A stretch of DNA of 64,000 nt from CAVSUZ01 sp963795415 (GTDB lineage: Bacteria; Pseudomonadota; Alphaproteobacteria; Acetobacterales; Acetobacteraceae), in contig CAWCHQ010000001.1 of NCBI GenBank assembly GCA_963795415.1, forward strand, positions 868,001-932,000, written 5' to 3'. Positions within the stretch are counted from its first letter, which is position 1. The number at the start of each line of letters is the position of its first letter. Positions 8,551 through 18,651 of the stretch are shown here, piece by piece. Both the position numbers and the translations under genes were made by a program. The notes under the pieces are model-generated. The model saw only the letters and a program-made list of their open reading frames with translations. It was not told the DNA's origin and did no database searches.

Positions 8551-9626
8551 GTAGAGATCGGGCCGCTTCGCTTGACCACCTGCTCCGCCGTCGATGACCC
8601 TTCGTAACGCGTATGAGTAGACAGATATGGACCGACGCTCGCTTTGGTGACGAATTTCAGACCCGTATTGATGTCCGCCGGACCTGTCAGCCCGCCGGAG
8701 ATCTGGAACATGAACAGCTCCATCACCGTGTAGAAGCCCTGCAGATATGCCTGCTGATCAATGGTGAAGTCCAGGGAGCCCTGGCTGATCAGCTCCAGCG
8801 TCTTCGGCAGCAAATCGTAGCCCCCGGCATGCACCCCCTTCTTTGCCAGGTCATGCTGCTGCATCACCTCACCCACACCCTGCGTGCTGCCGGCATCCAC
8901 CGCGAACATGCCTTTCAGGTCCTGATGCCCCAGGTAGAAGGACTGAATACGCGACAGTTCCTCGTTCACTGTCGGGCCGCTGGCGATCGACTGCACATCG
9001 ATCGGTTTGCCGGATTTCTTGATCGCGGCAATCGCGCCATCCATACGCGGCTGAATATTCAGCTGACCCGGCGTCGCAATAAAGATCGCAACCAGGCCGG
9101 AATCGATCATCGACAGGATGCGTCCGCCCATCTGGTACCCGGATTGGTACAGATCCTGCCCGACGTACGCCAGACGCTTGTTTCCGCTATCCGCGGGAGC
9201 ATCGGCATTGTAGGAAATCACCGGGATGCCGGCCTGCAGAGCTTTCTCCGTCGGCTCGTTGAACGCGTGCGGATCGACGATCGGCACCGCGATGCCGTCG
9301 GCCTTGCTGGCAATAGCCGCATTCATCGCGTTCACCATCTCGGCCACATTGGCGGTAGCCGAACCGGTCCACTGATAGCTGCAATCCAACAGCTTGCACG
9401 CGTCCTGGATGCCATATTGAGTCGGCACGAAGAACGGATTGGTGGTCACGTGATTGACAAACACAAAGCGCCACTTCGGATGCGATGGAAAAGGTCCGGT
9501 CTCCGCGGCGGCTGCGCCTCGGCTGCCAAGCAGCGCCAAGGCGCCCCCAATGCCGGCACCATGAAGCATCGCACGGCGTGCCACAGCGGCGCGAGCGACA
9601 GAGTCGAACTCGTGATCGGCTGCCAT
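8547..9626 (-). CDS. Sugar ABC transporter periplasmic binding protein (Tat signal)
   Basis: 359 residues. The N-terminus carries a twin-arginine signal (AVARRAMLHGAGIGGALALLG) and an Ala-rich cleavage region, then a type 1 periplasmic binding fold (FVNHVTTNPFFVP, DGIAVPIVDP, YNADAPADSG), as in ribose- and galactose-binding proteins. ATG 9626 was chosen because GAGGGAGGA lies four bases before it; the frame is open to 9659. It leads the operon SBP-permease-ATPase. Folding before export by Tat is unusual but known for this family. The ligand is unknown. Confidence 0.92.
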   Translation of the reverse strand: MAADHEFDSVARAAVARRAMLHGAGIGGALALLGSRGAAAAETGPFPSHPKWRFVFVNHVTTNPFFVPTQYGIQDACKLLDCSYQWTGSATANVAEMVNAMNAAIASKADGIAVPIVDPHAFNEPTEKALQAGIPVISYNADAPADSGNKRLAYVGQDLYQSGYQMGGRILSMIDSGLVAIFIATPGQLNIQPRMDGAIAAIKKSGKPIDVQSIASGPTVNEELSRIQSFYLGHQDLKGMFAVDAGSTQGVGEVMQQHDLAKKGVHAGGYDLLPKTLELISQGSLDFTIDQQAYLQGFYTVMELFMFQISGGLTGPADINTGLKFVTKASVGPYLSTHTRYEGSSTAEQVVKRSGPIST

Positions 9627-9723
9627 TTCGTCCTCCCTCGGGGTGCAGTTCCGCACCAAATAACCACGCCGGAGAGCCGGCGGGAATGCCTCTGTACCGG
9701 GTTCTCACCGAAATGCGAATAGG

Positions 9724-11796
9724 TCAGTTCAATCCAGCCAGGGCCTGCCATTCTCCTTCAGTCAGCACTTTCACCCCCAGCTCCGCTGCCTTCCGCGCCT
9801 TCGACCCTGCATCGGCGCCCACCACGACAAAGTCAGTTTTGCGGGAGACGGAATCCGTCACCTTTGCGCCCAGTGCTTCGGCTCGCGCCTTCGCCTCCGG
9901 CCGTGTCATGGTTTCCATGCTGCCGGTAAAGACGATCGTCTTGCCTGCAAGCGCATTATCAGAGGCATCCGGCTCGGCTGCCTTTTCTATACGCAGTTGC
10001 GCCGCAAGCTCGTCGATAGCCGCGACGTTGTGCGGCTCAGCGAAGAAATCCGCCAGTTCCTGCGCGATGGCCGGCCCGATGCCGACGATCGACCCAAGCT
10101 CCTCCCGCGCCTCCGAACCGGTCGTGGTCGCCGCCAGCATCTGCGCGCGCCAGTTCGCAAAACTGTTGTAATGCCGGGCAAGCAGCTGCGCGTTGCGCTC
10201 CCCGATCCGGCGGATGCCGAGCGCATAAATGAAACGTGCCAGCGAAATGCGGCGCCGCGCCTCGATTGCGCGGGCCAGATTGCGGGCGGACAGCTCCCCC
10301 CAGCCCTCGCGCTTCGCGATCTCCGCCTCGCGCGCCGGCAGGCGAAAAAGGTCGGCGGGACCTGATAACCAGCCCTCGTCGTAGAACTCCTGCACTGTTT
10401 TTTCTCCGAGGCCGTCGATGTCGAAGGCGGGGCGCGAGACGAAGTGAATCAGCCGCTCGACACGTTGGGCCGGACAGATCAGCCCGCCCGTACAACGGCG
10501 GACCGCTTCCCCAGGCGGACGCACGGCGTGACTGCCGCATGCCGGACAGCGATCAGGAAAAGCGAACGGCCTGGCCTGCGCCGGACGGCCATCGGGAACC
10601 ACCGAAAGGATTTGCGGGATCACGTCACCGGCACGCTGAATCACCACCCTATCGCCGATGCGCACATCCTTGCGCGCGATCTCATCCTCGTTGTGCAATG
10701 TCGCGCGCTGAACCAGCACGCCCCCGACATTCACCGGTTCCAGCTCCGCGACAGGCGTCAGAGCGCCGGTCCGTCCCACCTGGATCCTGATTTCCCGCAG
10801 CACCGTCGTGGCCTGCTCCGCCGGAAATTTCCATGCTATCGCCCAGCGCGGCGTACGGCCGACAAAACCCAGGCGCCGTTCCAGATCCAGATCATCTATC
10901 TTGTACACCACCCCATCGATGTCGTACGCGAGGCTCGCGCGCGTAGCCGCAATCTCCTGATGGTACGCCGCCGCCTCAGTCTCCCCGTCCAGCCGGCGCG
11001 AATGCGGATTTACCTCAAATCCCCAATGCCGGAGCTGTTGCAGATACTCCCAATGCGTAGCTGCAACCCGCTCGCTGGCTTCGCCCATCGCATAGGCGAA
11101 CAACGACAGCGTCCGGCTGGCGGTTATGCCCGCATCGAGCTGTCGCAGGCTGCCCGCCGCGGCGTTACGCGGATTTGCAAATACCCTCTGGCCGGCGGAC
11201 GCCTGCGCCTCATTGAGCGCCAGAAAATTCGCCTTGGTCATGAACACTTCGCCGCGGATCTCGATCAGGGCCGGCCCCTTCCCCTTCAACCGGCCTGGCA
11301 CCGCTCGCATGGTGCGAAGATTCGCCGTGACATCTTCGCCCTCGGCTCCGTCCCCGCGAGTTGCGCCACGAATAAAACGGCCATGCTCATAAGTAAGGTT
11401 GATCGAAAGCCCGTCGATCTTCGGCTCCCCGACCAAACGCAATTTCGTCGCAGCGCCCGCGCCCAGAAACCGCCGTGCACGCGCGATAAAATCGTGAAAA
11501 TCCGTTTCGTCGAACGCGTTGTCCAAAGACAGCATCGGCTCGCGGTGGCGAACCTTGGCGAAGCCCGACTCCGGTGTCGCGCCGACCCGCCGGGAAGGCG
11601 AGTCCGATCGTATCAAGGACGGAAAACGCGCTTCGATCTCGGCATTCCGCCGGCGCAGTGCGTCATAATCTGCATCGCTGATCTCGGGCGCGTCCTGCTG
11701 ATAATACGCGCGGTCGTGCCAAGCGATCTCCGCGGCCAGGCGTTCAAGTTCGGCGGCCGCTTGTTCCGGGGTAAGGCCTTCGACCCGGGTTGTCAT
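9724..11796 (-). CDS. ligA: NAD-dependent DNA ligase
   Basis: 690 residues, full length. It seals nicks in DNA with NAD as cofactor during replication and repair. Domain Ia HDRAYYQ and DADYD at the N-terminus bind NAD; the adenylated lysine is in EPKIDGLS (about residue 125); the four-cysteine zinc finger is CPACGSH with CTGGLICPAQ (about 420-445); helix-hairpin-helix repeats follow, and a BRCT domain ends the protein (GKTIVFTGSMETMTR, about 612). The start overlaps the recN stop by four bases, so it belongs to the bamD-recN-ligA operon. Confidence 0.97.
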   Translation of the reverse strand: MTTRVEGLTPEQAAAELERLAAEIAWHDRAYYQQDAPEISDADYDALRRRNAEIEARFPSLIRSDSPSRRVGATPESGFAKVRHREPMLSLDNAFDETDFHDFIARARRFLGAGAATKLRLVGEPKIDGLSINLTYEHGRFIRGATRGDGAEGEDVTANLRTMRAVPGRLKGKGPALIEIRGEVFMTKANFLALNEAQASAGQRVFANPRNAAAGSLRQLDAGITASRTLSLFAYAMGEASERVAATHWEYLQQLRHWGFEVNPHSRRLDGETEAAAYHQEIAATRASLAYDIDGVVYKIDDLDLERRLGFVGRTPRWAIAWKFPAEQATTVLREIRIQVGRTGALTPVAELEPVNVGGVLVQRATLHNEDEIARKDVRIGDRVVIQRAGDVIPQILSVVPDGRPAQARPFAFPDRCPACGSHAVRPPGEAVRRCTGGLICPAQRVERLIHFVSRPAFDIDGLGEKTVQEFYDEGWLSGPADLFRLPAREAEIAKREGWGELSARNLARAIEARRRISLARFIYALGIRRIGERNAQLLARHYNSFANWRAQMLAATTTGSEAREELGSIVGIGPAIAQELADFFAEPHNVAAIDELAAQLRIEKAAEPDASDNALAGKTIVFTGSMETMTRPEAKARAEALGAKVTDSVSRKTDFVVVGADAGSKARKAAELGVKVLTEGEWQALAGLN

Positions 11797-13485
11797 GCGG
11801 GGCTGCCCAAAAGTTCGGCGGCGGCGGCACGGGCGGACTCGGTGACACGCTCGCCGGCCAGCATGCGGGCAATCTCCTCGCGCCGTCCCGCCTGATCCAG
11901 CGGCTGTACCAGCGTCGCGGCCTTCCCCCGCCCGGTCGCCTTGGACACCAGCAATTGGACCGCCGCCCGGGCGGCCACCTGTGGACTGTGCGTTACCACC
12001 AGCACCTGCAGCCGCTCCGCCACGCGCGCAAGCCGCTCGCCCACCGCGGCAGCCGTCGCCCCGCCGATCCCCGAATCCACCTCATCGAATACCAGACACG
12101 GCACGGGAGAGGCCCGCGCGAGCACCACCTTCAGCGCCAGCATCAATCGAGACAGTTCACCCCCCGAGGCGACACGTGCGAGCGGTCCCGGCTCCTGCCC
12201 CGGGTTGGTCGCGATCAAAAACCGCACCGAGTTCGGTCCCGCCCGGCCCCCATCCCGCTTCTGCCAGTTCGGTGACCTCGGCGACGAACCGCGCCTTGTC
12301 CAGGCGAAGTGGCGGAAACTCCCTCGCGACCGCCTTGTCCAGCCGGGCCGCCGCACGACGCCTTTCATCGGAAAGCCCCTGGGCGGCGGCGGTATAGGCC
12401 TGCCGGGTCTTCGCTGCCGACCTTTCCAGCTCGGCAATGCCCGCCACACCGGTATCGAGCGCTGCCAGCCGTTTCCGTAGGGCCTGTGTCAGCGCCGGAA
12501 GTTCGATGACCGCGACCCCATGCTTCCGGGCCGCCGCGCGAAGAGCAAACAACCGCTCCTCAATTCGTTCCAGCTGTCGCGGGTCGTTGTCCGCTTCGTT
12601 GGCCAGCCGGCTGAGCAGGGCCTCGGCTTCCGCGATTGCCTCCTCCGCCCGTTCGAGCGCGATGATCGCCGGTTCAGCGGGATTTGCGGCGCCATCCGCC
12701 CCGGCCGGAATCATGCGCTGCAATGTGCGGCACACCGCCCGGACAGAAACAGCAGGACCAGGACCGCGCCGGTCGCGCGGCGAAAGCTCGGAAAGGGCAG
12801 CAGCGATCGCCTCTGCCCGCCGTTCACCCTGTTGAAGGCGCTGGCGCTCTTTCGCAAGCGACTCCTCTTCCTCGGGCTCTGGGTCCAGCTTCGTAAGTTC
12901 GTCAACCGCATGGCGGAGCCAGTCTTCATCCCGCCGCGCCGCTTCGATGGCGGCACGCGCTGAATCCAGTGCGGCAAGCGTCTCACGCCACTCCCGCCAG
13001 GCAGCGGCGACCGCCACCCTCTGTTCAGGAGCCACACCAAAAGCATCGAGCAGGGCCGAGTGGCTGGAGGGATCAGCCAGGCCCATCTGCTCGTGCTGGC
13101 CCTGGATTTCGACGAGCTGGGCGCCAATCCGCCTGAGCAGACCGATCCCGACAGGCTCATCATTGATGAAGGCACGCGACCGCCCGTCGCGTCCCACCAC
13201 GCGCCGCAGGCTCAGCTCTTCCTCATTCCGCAGCCCCTGCTCCGCCAGGACATCCAGCACCGGATGGCCCGGCGGCGGCGAGAAGACTGCTGTCACACTC
13301 GCCTGCGTGGCGCCGGCCCGAACCAGCCCGGCTTCCGCCCGCACCCCAAGTGCCAGCCCCAGGCTGTCGAGCAGAATGGATTTGCCCGCACCGGTCTCTC
13401 CGGTCAGGGCGGTCAGGCCGGAGCCGAACGCCAGATCCAGCCGCTCGATCAGAACCACGTCGCGAATCGAAAGCGCGGTCAGCAT
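11793..13485 (-). pseudogene. recN: DNA repair protein RecN, one-base frameshift
   Basis: The two frames together give a complete RecN of about 563 residues, an SMC-like ATPase acting in double-strand break repair. The first frame has Walker A GETGAGKS (about residue 30), VEIQGQHEQ and the coiled-coil arms; the second carries IATNPGQEPGPLARVASGGELSR and Walker B CLVFDEVDSGIGG. Deleting one c from the run at 12238-12240 (an extra G on the coding strand) joins them smoothly as GWGPGG-PNSVRF. It starts 13 bases after bamD and its stop overlaps the ligA start (ATGA). Sequencing error and true mutation cannot be separated from this sequence alone. Confidence 0.88.
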
Positions 13486-13498
13486 CCCGCGCGGTCTA

Positions 13499-14359
13499 TC
13501 AGAAAACCGAATTCCACATGCGGGAGATAAAGCCGTGACCGCCCCCGCTGGGCGGCGGCAGCCCCTGTATCAGATGGGTCTGGTAAAGGTCGGCATAGGT
13601 GTCGGCATACCAGACGCTGCCAGGGTAATTATACCCAAGCACCGCCGCCGTACGCAGCGCCTGGTCCCGCATTCCGAGATGAAGGTAGATCTCCACCAGG
13701 CGATGCAGCGCCTCGGCGACGTGATTGGTGGTCTGATAGTCCTGAACGACGCGCTGGAACCGGCCGATCGCGGCTTCATACAGGTGCTGATCCTCGTACC
13801 AGCGACCGATGCTCATCTCATGTCCGGCCAGGTGATCGCGCCCCAGGTCGATCTTCAGCCGGGCGTCGCGGGCGTACGGCGTGTCGGGGTACCGGTCCAC
13901 CACCTGCTGCAGGGCGGCCATGGCATCGGTGGTGGTCTTCTGGTCGCGCTGGACGTCCTCGATTTGCTCATAAAAACACAAGGCGCGCAGGTAATACGCA
14001 TAAGCCGTGTCCGGACTGGCAGGATGAAGCTGAATATACCGGTCGAGCGTGGCTATAGCGGGTGTATAATGGTTCTGTAAATATTGGGAATACCCCTGCA
14101 TCAGCTGTGCCTTGGAGGCCCATTCGGAATACGGATAGTCCTGTTCCACCAGGTTGAACTGATCCTCGGCCGAGGAATACCGCTGATCATTCAGCGCATC
14201 CATTCCGTTATTGTACAACGTCTCGACCGGTGGCGCCGGACCATTGGAAGCGTCGTCCTTGTTGCCAGACCCTGCGCAGCCGGCCACGGCCAGTGCGGCC
14301 GCGAAAGCCAATGGCACATACAGGGCTCTGGCGCGGTGGTGAATCGTGCTGCATTCCAT
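13499..14359 (-). CDS. bamD: Outer membrane assembly lipoprotein BamD
   Basis: 286 residues. A lipoprotein signal with lipobox AVAGC (cysteine about residue 28) is followed by tetratricopeptide-like helices (LYNNGMDALNDQRYSSAEDQF, YPYSEWASKAQLMQGYSQY, YYLRALCFYEQI, IDLGRDHLAGHEM) in the order of the BamD/YfiO family. It is the essential BAM complex lipoprotein that helps BamA insert outer membrane beta-barrels. The start at 14359 was chosen because it gives a proper signal peptide; the frame is open to 14404. It heads the bamD-recN-ligA operon, an order common in alphaproteobacteria. Confidence 0.94.
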   Translation of the reverse strand: MECSTIHHRARALYVPLAFAAALAVAGCAGSGNKDDASNGPAPPVETLYNNGMDALNDQRYSSAEDQFNLVEQDYPYSEWASKAQLMQGYSQYLQNHYTPAIATLDRYIQLHPASPDTAYAYYLRALCFYEQIEDVQRDQKTTTDAMAALQQVVDRYPDTPYARDARLKIDLGRDHLAGHEMSIGRWYEDQHLYEAAIGRFQRVVQDYQTTNHVAEALHRLVEIYLHLGMRDQALRTAAVLGYNYPGSVWYADTYADLYQTHLIQGLPPPSGGGHGFISRMWNSVF

Positions 14360-14441
14360 GGCGCGTTTATAGCAGGTGCAGTGGCTTTCGCGACCCTCTG
14401 CCATAGTTGACGGGACCAGGAGGGCCTAGTCTGTTGCCCCG

Positions 14442-15344
14442 ATGGTTATCGTCTTCGGCTCGATCAACCTCGACCTGATCTTCCCCGTCCCTGCCCTGCC
14501 CCGCCCGGGTGAAACCGTTCTGTCCCCGGCCGTGCATATCCAGCCCGGAGGTAAGGGAGCCAACCAGGCCGTCGCCGCTTCCCGCGATGGAGCCCGAGTG
14601 ATAATGGCCGGCGCGGTCGGAAAGGATGCCCTGGCACAGGGCGCCCTGGAACTCCTGCGCGAAAGCCGCGTCGACGTGACCCGCGTGGCCGAAGCGGATG
14701 CACCGACCGGTTGCGCCGGTATCTTCGTTGACCGCGAGGGCCGCAACGTCATCGGCGTCGGCTCAGGCGCCAATCTGTCGGTCCGGGCAGAACAGATCGG
14801 CCACGACCTGTTGGGCAGGCAGACGACACTGCTGCTCCAGATGGAAGTTCCGGCAGCCGAAACCGCCCGGCTGATCGAGCGGGCACGCCTGTGCGGCGCC
14901 CGGATCATCCTGAATCTCGCACCGGCGGCCCCGATGCCAAATGAGGCGCTGCGCGCCATCGAGATACTCGTGCTCAACGAAACCGAAGGCGAGTGGCTGG
15001 CACAGCAAATCGGAACCGCGCCGGACGCGGCATCGCTGCACCGCGCGCTGGGTTGCGCCGTGGTACGGACGCTCGGGGCGGAGGGTGCCGAAGCCGCAAG
15101 CGGCGACGGCGTTATTCGAGTTCCCGGTCGGCAGGTCACTGCCGTGGACACTACCGGAGCGGGCGATTGCTTCACCGGCGTTCTCGGCGCCGCGCTGGAC
15201 CGGGGTCTGCCCCTGGAACAATGCCTTCAGCGGGCCAACGCTGCCGCGGCGGTTTGCTGCAGCAGATCCGGCTCGCAGGTGACGATGCCCCGTGCACACG
15301 AGATCGACACGGCGATAACCCAATTGCCGACTCGACGGAATTAG
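14442..15344 (+). CDS. Ribokinase-like carbohydrate kinase (PfkB family)
   Basis: 300 residues, full length. PfkB signatures are present: GGKGANQAVAASRDGA near residue 37 and DTTGAGDCFTGVL near residue 234, whose aspartate is the catalytic base. The N-terminal GSINLDLIF and the length fit ribokinase, which phosphorylates D-ribose at O5, but other furanose or nucleoside substrates are possible. It is divergent from bamD with a gap of about 80 bases, and no sugar transporter lies beside it, although the importer at 6692-9626 is a candidate partner. Confidence 0.88.
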   Translation: MVIVFGSINLDLIFPVPALPRPGETVLSPAVHIQPGGKGANQAVAASRDGARVIMAGAVGKDALAQGALELLRESRVDVTRVAEADAPTGCAGIFVDREGRNVIGVGSGANLSVRAEQIGHDLLGRQTTLLLQMEVPAAETARLIERARLCGARIILNLAPAAPMPNEALRAIEILVLNETEGEWLAQQIGTAPDAASLHRALGCAVVRTLGAEGAEAASGDGVIRVPGRQVTAVDTTGAGDCFTGVLGAALDRGLPLEQCLQRANAAAAVCCSRSGSQVTMPRAHEIDTAITQLPTRRN

Positions 15345-15384
15345 CGGCAAGCACTCAAGCGGTTCCAAAACCGAGGATCGGGAC

Positions 15385-15795
15385 ATGCCGTCATTTCATA
15401 CTCTCTCCGCACTCGCCCTACCTGCGCTCCTGCTCGCCTGTGCCGCTCCGGCCCCCACGCCCTCTCCGAGTGCAAACGTGGCCCCGGCCGCGCCCATCGC
15501 ACAGCCCAGCGCCAACGACGTTGATGGCCTTTACTGGGGAACCAGCACCCGCTTTCAGGCCGATCGCCGCAATTGCCCCCATCCAGGCCTGGTCACACTC
15601 ACCGTCCAGAACGGACAGTTCGAGTACCGGTGGAATCCGCTTACTTACGTCGAAGCCTCCGTGGCGCCCGACGGCAGCGTGCAGGGATCGGGACCCGATG
15701 TGACGCTGAGGGGCCGGCTGGATGGACCCACACTTGACGGGGACGTCACGAACGGAGCGTGCGGGCTGCATTTCACCACACGACGGCAAACGTAA
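15385..15795 (+). CDS. Small lipoprotein of unknown function
   Basis: 136 residues. A signal peptide ends in the lipobox LLLAC (cysteine about residue 19), then a Pro/Ala/Ser-rich linker (about 20-45) and a compact domain with DGLYWGTSTRF, CPHPG, VTLTVQNGQFEYRW and a final NGACGLHF; two cysteines could form a disulfide. The beta-strand-rich pattern suggests a small periplasmic barrel. It lies 40 bases after the kinase gene on the same strand. I do not recognise a named family. Confidence 0.75.
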   Translation: MPSFHTLSALALPALLLACAAPAPTPSPSANVAPAAPIAQPSANDVDGLYWGTSTRFQADRRNCPHPGLVTLTVQNGQFEYRWNPLTYVEASVAPDGSVQGSGPDVTLRGRLDGPTLDGDVTNGACGLHFTTRRQT

Positions 15796-16140
15796 GCTAA
15801 CTACTTAAATCAGGTGCGTTCCCTACACTGCTCGGCCGGGGCGGTTCATGTGACCAGCCAGCGAAAAAGGAAACCCCGCGCTCAGGCGCGGGGTTCGAGG
15901 TGGCAGCGCGCAGGACGAATCTGCTGGCACCGCGCTGCTGCTGGGGGAGGAAGCCAGCGAACACGAGATCAACTCGTGTACGATGCTGGCCACAAGTAGG
16001 ACGGAATGCGGCGAAAATCTGAACACCGGGGTTGACGATGCAACTTTCCGTGACTCGACTGACCTGCGATCGTGCCCTGAACAGTAACTGATTAGTGACA
16101 CTTAGCGACGTATGCCTATCGCCTCCGGAAGGTAGGCGTG
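15796..16140. other. Intergenic region with hairpins, no gene seen
   Basis: About 345 bases between the lipoprotein and the glycosyltransferase. It holds one strong hairpin (listed separately) and a second, shorter inverted repeat at about 15960-15978 (acacgag / ctcgtgt, five-base loop). Frames here are short and lack family features. GGAAGG at about 16127 is the ribosome-binding site of the next gene. Confidence 0.5.
15872..15895 (-). terminator. Perfect hairpin, terminator-like on the minus strand
   Basis: A 10-bp perfect stem (aaccccgcgc / gcgcggggtt) with a tcag loop. Read on the minus strand it is followed by TTTCCTTTTT, the layout of an intrinsic terminator; on the plus strand no T run follows. 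It lies 77 bases after the plus-strand lipoprotein gene, so it may act on both strands or end an unseen minus-strand transcript. Confidence 0.45.
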
Positions 16141-18376
16141 ATGCATACGGCTTCGGCATTTGTAACACTGCGACTGCCAGCGCGCATTGACGGCGTCCGG
16201 CAGTGGACCAAAGCGGTTGCGATTTCGCCGGGGTGGACCCGGCGACAACTGACCCGCGCCGGTCAAATCGCGTGGTGGACAATGACATTGCAGCTTCACC
16301 GGCATTTTCGCTGGTGGCTGCGCGCCCGGCAGGTGCGGCGAGCGCCGGCGCCGGATGTGGCCGTGCCGATACTCGGGCGATTGACGCCGGATGCAATCCG
16401 GATCCCATGCAGCAAGACGCCGCTGGTCAGCATCATCGTGACGAGCCATGGCGATGTCGATCACACGCTGCGGTGCCTGGGATCGATTGCGATGTGTCCC
16501 CCGAAAGCGCCGATCGAGACGATCGTCATGGACGATGCATCGGGCGATCCCGATCTGCCGATGCTGCAGGAGATCGAGGGCGTACAGGTTCGTCCTGAAT
16601 GGCAGCAATCTGGGGTATCTGCGCGCCTGCAACGCCGCAGCCCGTCTGGCGCGTGGCGCATTCCTGGTGTTTCTGAACAACGACACGCAGGTGCTGCCGG
16701 ACTGGCTGGACGCCATGCTGGACGTGTTCCGGACGAGGCCCGATGCCGGGGCGGTCGGCTCGATGCTAATCTACCCGGACGGCCGGCTGCAGGAGGCGGG
16801 CGGGATCATCTGGAATGATGGATCCGGATGGAACTATGGACGCGGCGACGACCCGGAGAAGCCGGAGTACAACTATGTCCGGGAGGTGGACTACTGCTCC
16901 GGCGCGTCGTTGATGGTGCCACGGATGCTATTTGAGGAGCTTGGCGGGTTCGATGAGATGTTCGCGCCGGCCTATTACGAAGACACTGATCTCGCATTCC
17001 GGCTGCGGGCGGCGGGCCGCGCGGTGCTGTATCAGCCCCGGTCACGGCTGATCCATATTGAAGGGGTTTCGCACGGCACCGACCTGTCGCGCGGCGTGAA
17101 GCGTCACCAGGTGGTCAATCAGCGGCATATGGTGCAGCGCTGGGGGCCAACACTGGCGGCGGAGCATTTCAAGCCGGGCACACGCGTGATGCGGGCGCGC
17201 GACCGGGCGATGCATCGTCCGGTTGTGCTGGTCGCGGATCACTATGTGCCGGAACCGGATCGCGATGCCGGCTCGAAGATAATGGTTGCATACGTTCGTG
17301 CGCTGCAGGATTTCGGGGCAGTTGTGAAGTTTTGGCCGCATAACCGGCTGCGCAACGGGCGCTACTGCCAGGATCTGCAGGATTTGGGCGTCGAAGTGAT
17401 CTACGGCGGGCGGGCGGACATGCTGGAAAATTGGCTGGCGTCGCACGGGGCGGAGCTGGATTACGTGCTGCTGAGCCGCCCGGATGTGGCGCAGGCGTGT
17501 CTGGGATGGCTGAAGCGGCACAGCGGCGCGCAGCTTTGTTACTTCGGGCACGATCTGCATTTCCGCCGGGTCGGTGCGCAGGCCAGGCTGAACGGCGATG
17601 CTGGTCTGGCGGCGGAGGCCGCGCGGCTCGAGCGAATGGAACGCTGGATATGGCGGAGCGTGGACCGGGTGCTATGCCCCTCAGACGAGGAGGCGGACAC
17701 GGTGACGGCGCTGGAGCCGATGACCGAGGCGTGTGCGATCGTTCCGTATGGGTTCACGGATTTTGGCACTGTACGGGACCCGCCGCCCGGATGGGATGTG
17801 CTGTTCGTCGGCGGATTTGCCCATACGCCGAATGCGGATGCCGTGGCTTGGTGCCTGGACGAGATCATGCCGGCGGTGCGGGCGCGTGTTCCGCAGGCGC
17901 GGCTGGTTGTGGCGGGGGCCGGGGCCGGGCGCTTGCAACGGGTTCCGGGTATGGTGATTGCCCCCGACCTGAGCCCGGCAGCATTGCGACGGCAATACGC
18001 CGCGGCGCGTGTGGCTATTGCGCCGTTGCGCTGGGGTGCTGGCGTAAAGATGAAATGCGTCGAGGCGTTGCGCGAGGGAGTTCCGCTGGTGACGACGCCG
18101 GTCGGTGCACAGGGGCTGCCCGGACTGGAGCAGGTGGCGTGTGTTGAAGAAGGAGCGGGCGCGCTGGCGGACCGCGTGGTGCAACTTCTGGAGAACGATG
18201 TTCTGTGGCGGTCGCGGTGCGGTTCCCAGGTTGCGTATGCGCGGTCGCGGTTCACCGATGAGATGATGCGCCGGTCGCTGCTCGAGGGTATGGGGATCTT
18301 CCGCGGCAGGAACATCCCTGCGTTTCAAGCCGCAGCCGGGAGTGAGGCCGTTCTGGAGCATCTTCACCGGGAGTGA
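16141..18376 (+). pseudogene. Two-domain glycosyltransferase (GT2 plus GT4-like), one-base frameshift
   Basis: Read together, the two frames encode about 745 residues. The first domain is a GT2 transferase: VSIIVTSHGD, MDDASGDPD, then after the shift NLGYLRACNAAARL, FLNNDTQVLPDW (DxD-like), SGASLMVPR and FDEMFAPAYYEDTDLAFRL. The second is a GT4-like domain: VLVADHYVPEPDRDAGS, DVLFVGGF, PNADAVAWC, RLVVAGAGAG and GVKMKCVEAL. Removing one t of the doublet at 16589-16590 restores VQVVLNGSN across the break. Such fusions build cell-surface polysaccharide. GGAAGG before 16141 supports the start. It stands alone, without a wzx/wzy cluster. Confidence 0.83.
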
Positions 18377-18651
18377 AGATGCTGCTGTTGGTCATTCCCC
18401 GGTTGCGTGTCCGGCGAGTTTTAGCGCCTGGCCATCAACAGACCATCACCCGCAGAGACGTTCGATCACGGGTTTTTCGGATTCGGATGCTTCGCCAGAG
18501 CATCGGCGGTTGTTCGGAGAAACGTCTTCCGCGACGTTGCGCCGAATGCTGGTGCAGTGGCCCGCCAGCAGACAGGCCGGTGCCAGGAAGTGAGCGAGAT
18601 TGCTTCCCACAGCTTTCGCGGTGGTCGCAATAACGCCAGCACCGGACGGTA
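18377..18651. other. Intergenic region, no gene seen
   Basis: Between the convergent glycosyltransferase and GGDEF-EAL genes. The short frames, including one starting MLLLVIPRLRV right after the stop, lose any resemblance within 15 residues. No clear hairpin with a T tract was found. Confidence 0.4.

Noticed and set aside
10444..11895. 483-codon open frame on the plus strand opposite ligA
   Set aside because: It is a GC-rich shadow of ligA, arginine-rich, without any family motif.
15885..15930. Possible tRNA-like T arm (ggttcgagg)
   Set aside because: No matching acceptor, D or anticodon arms could be folded around it; the sequence is the right arm of a hairpin.
18373..18633. Small gene right after the glycosyltransferase (MLLLVIPRLRV)
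   Set aside because: Resemblance ends after a few residues; no supported start or family.
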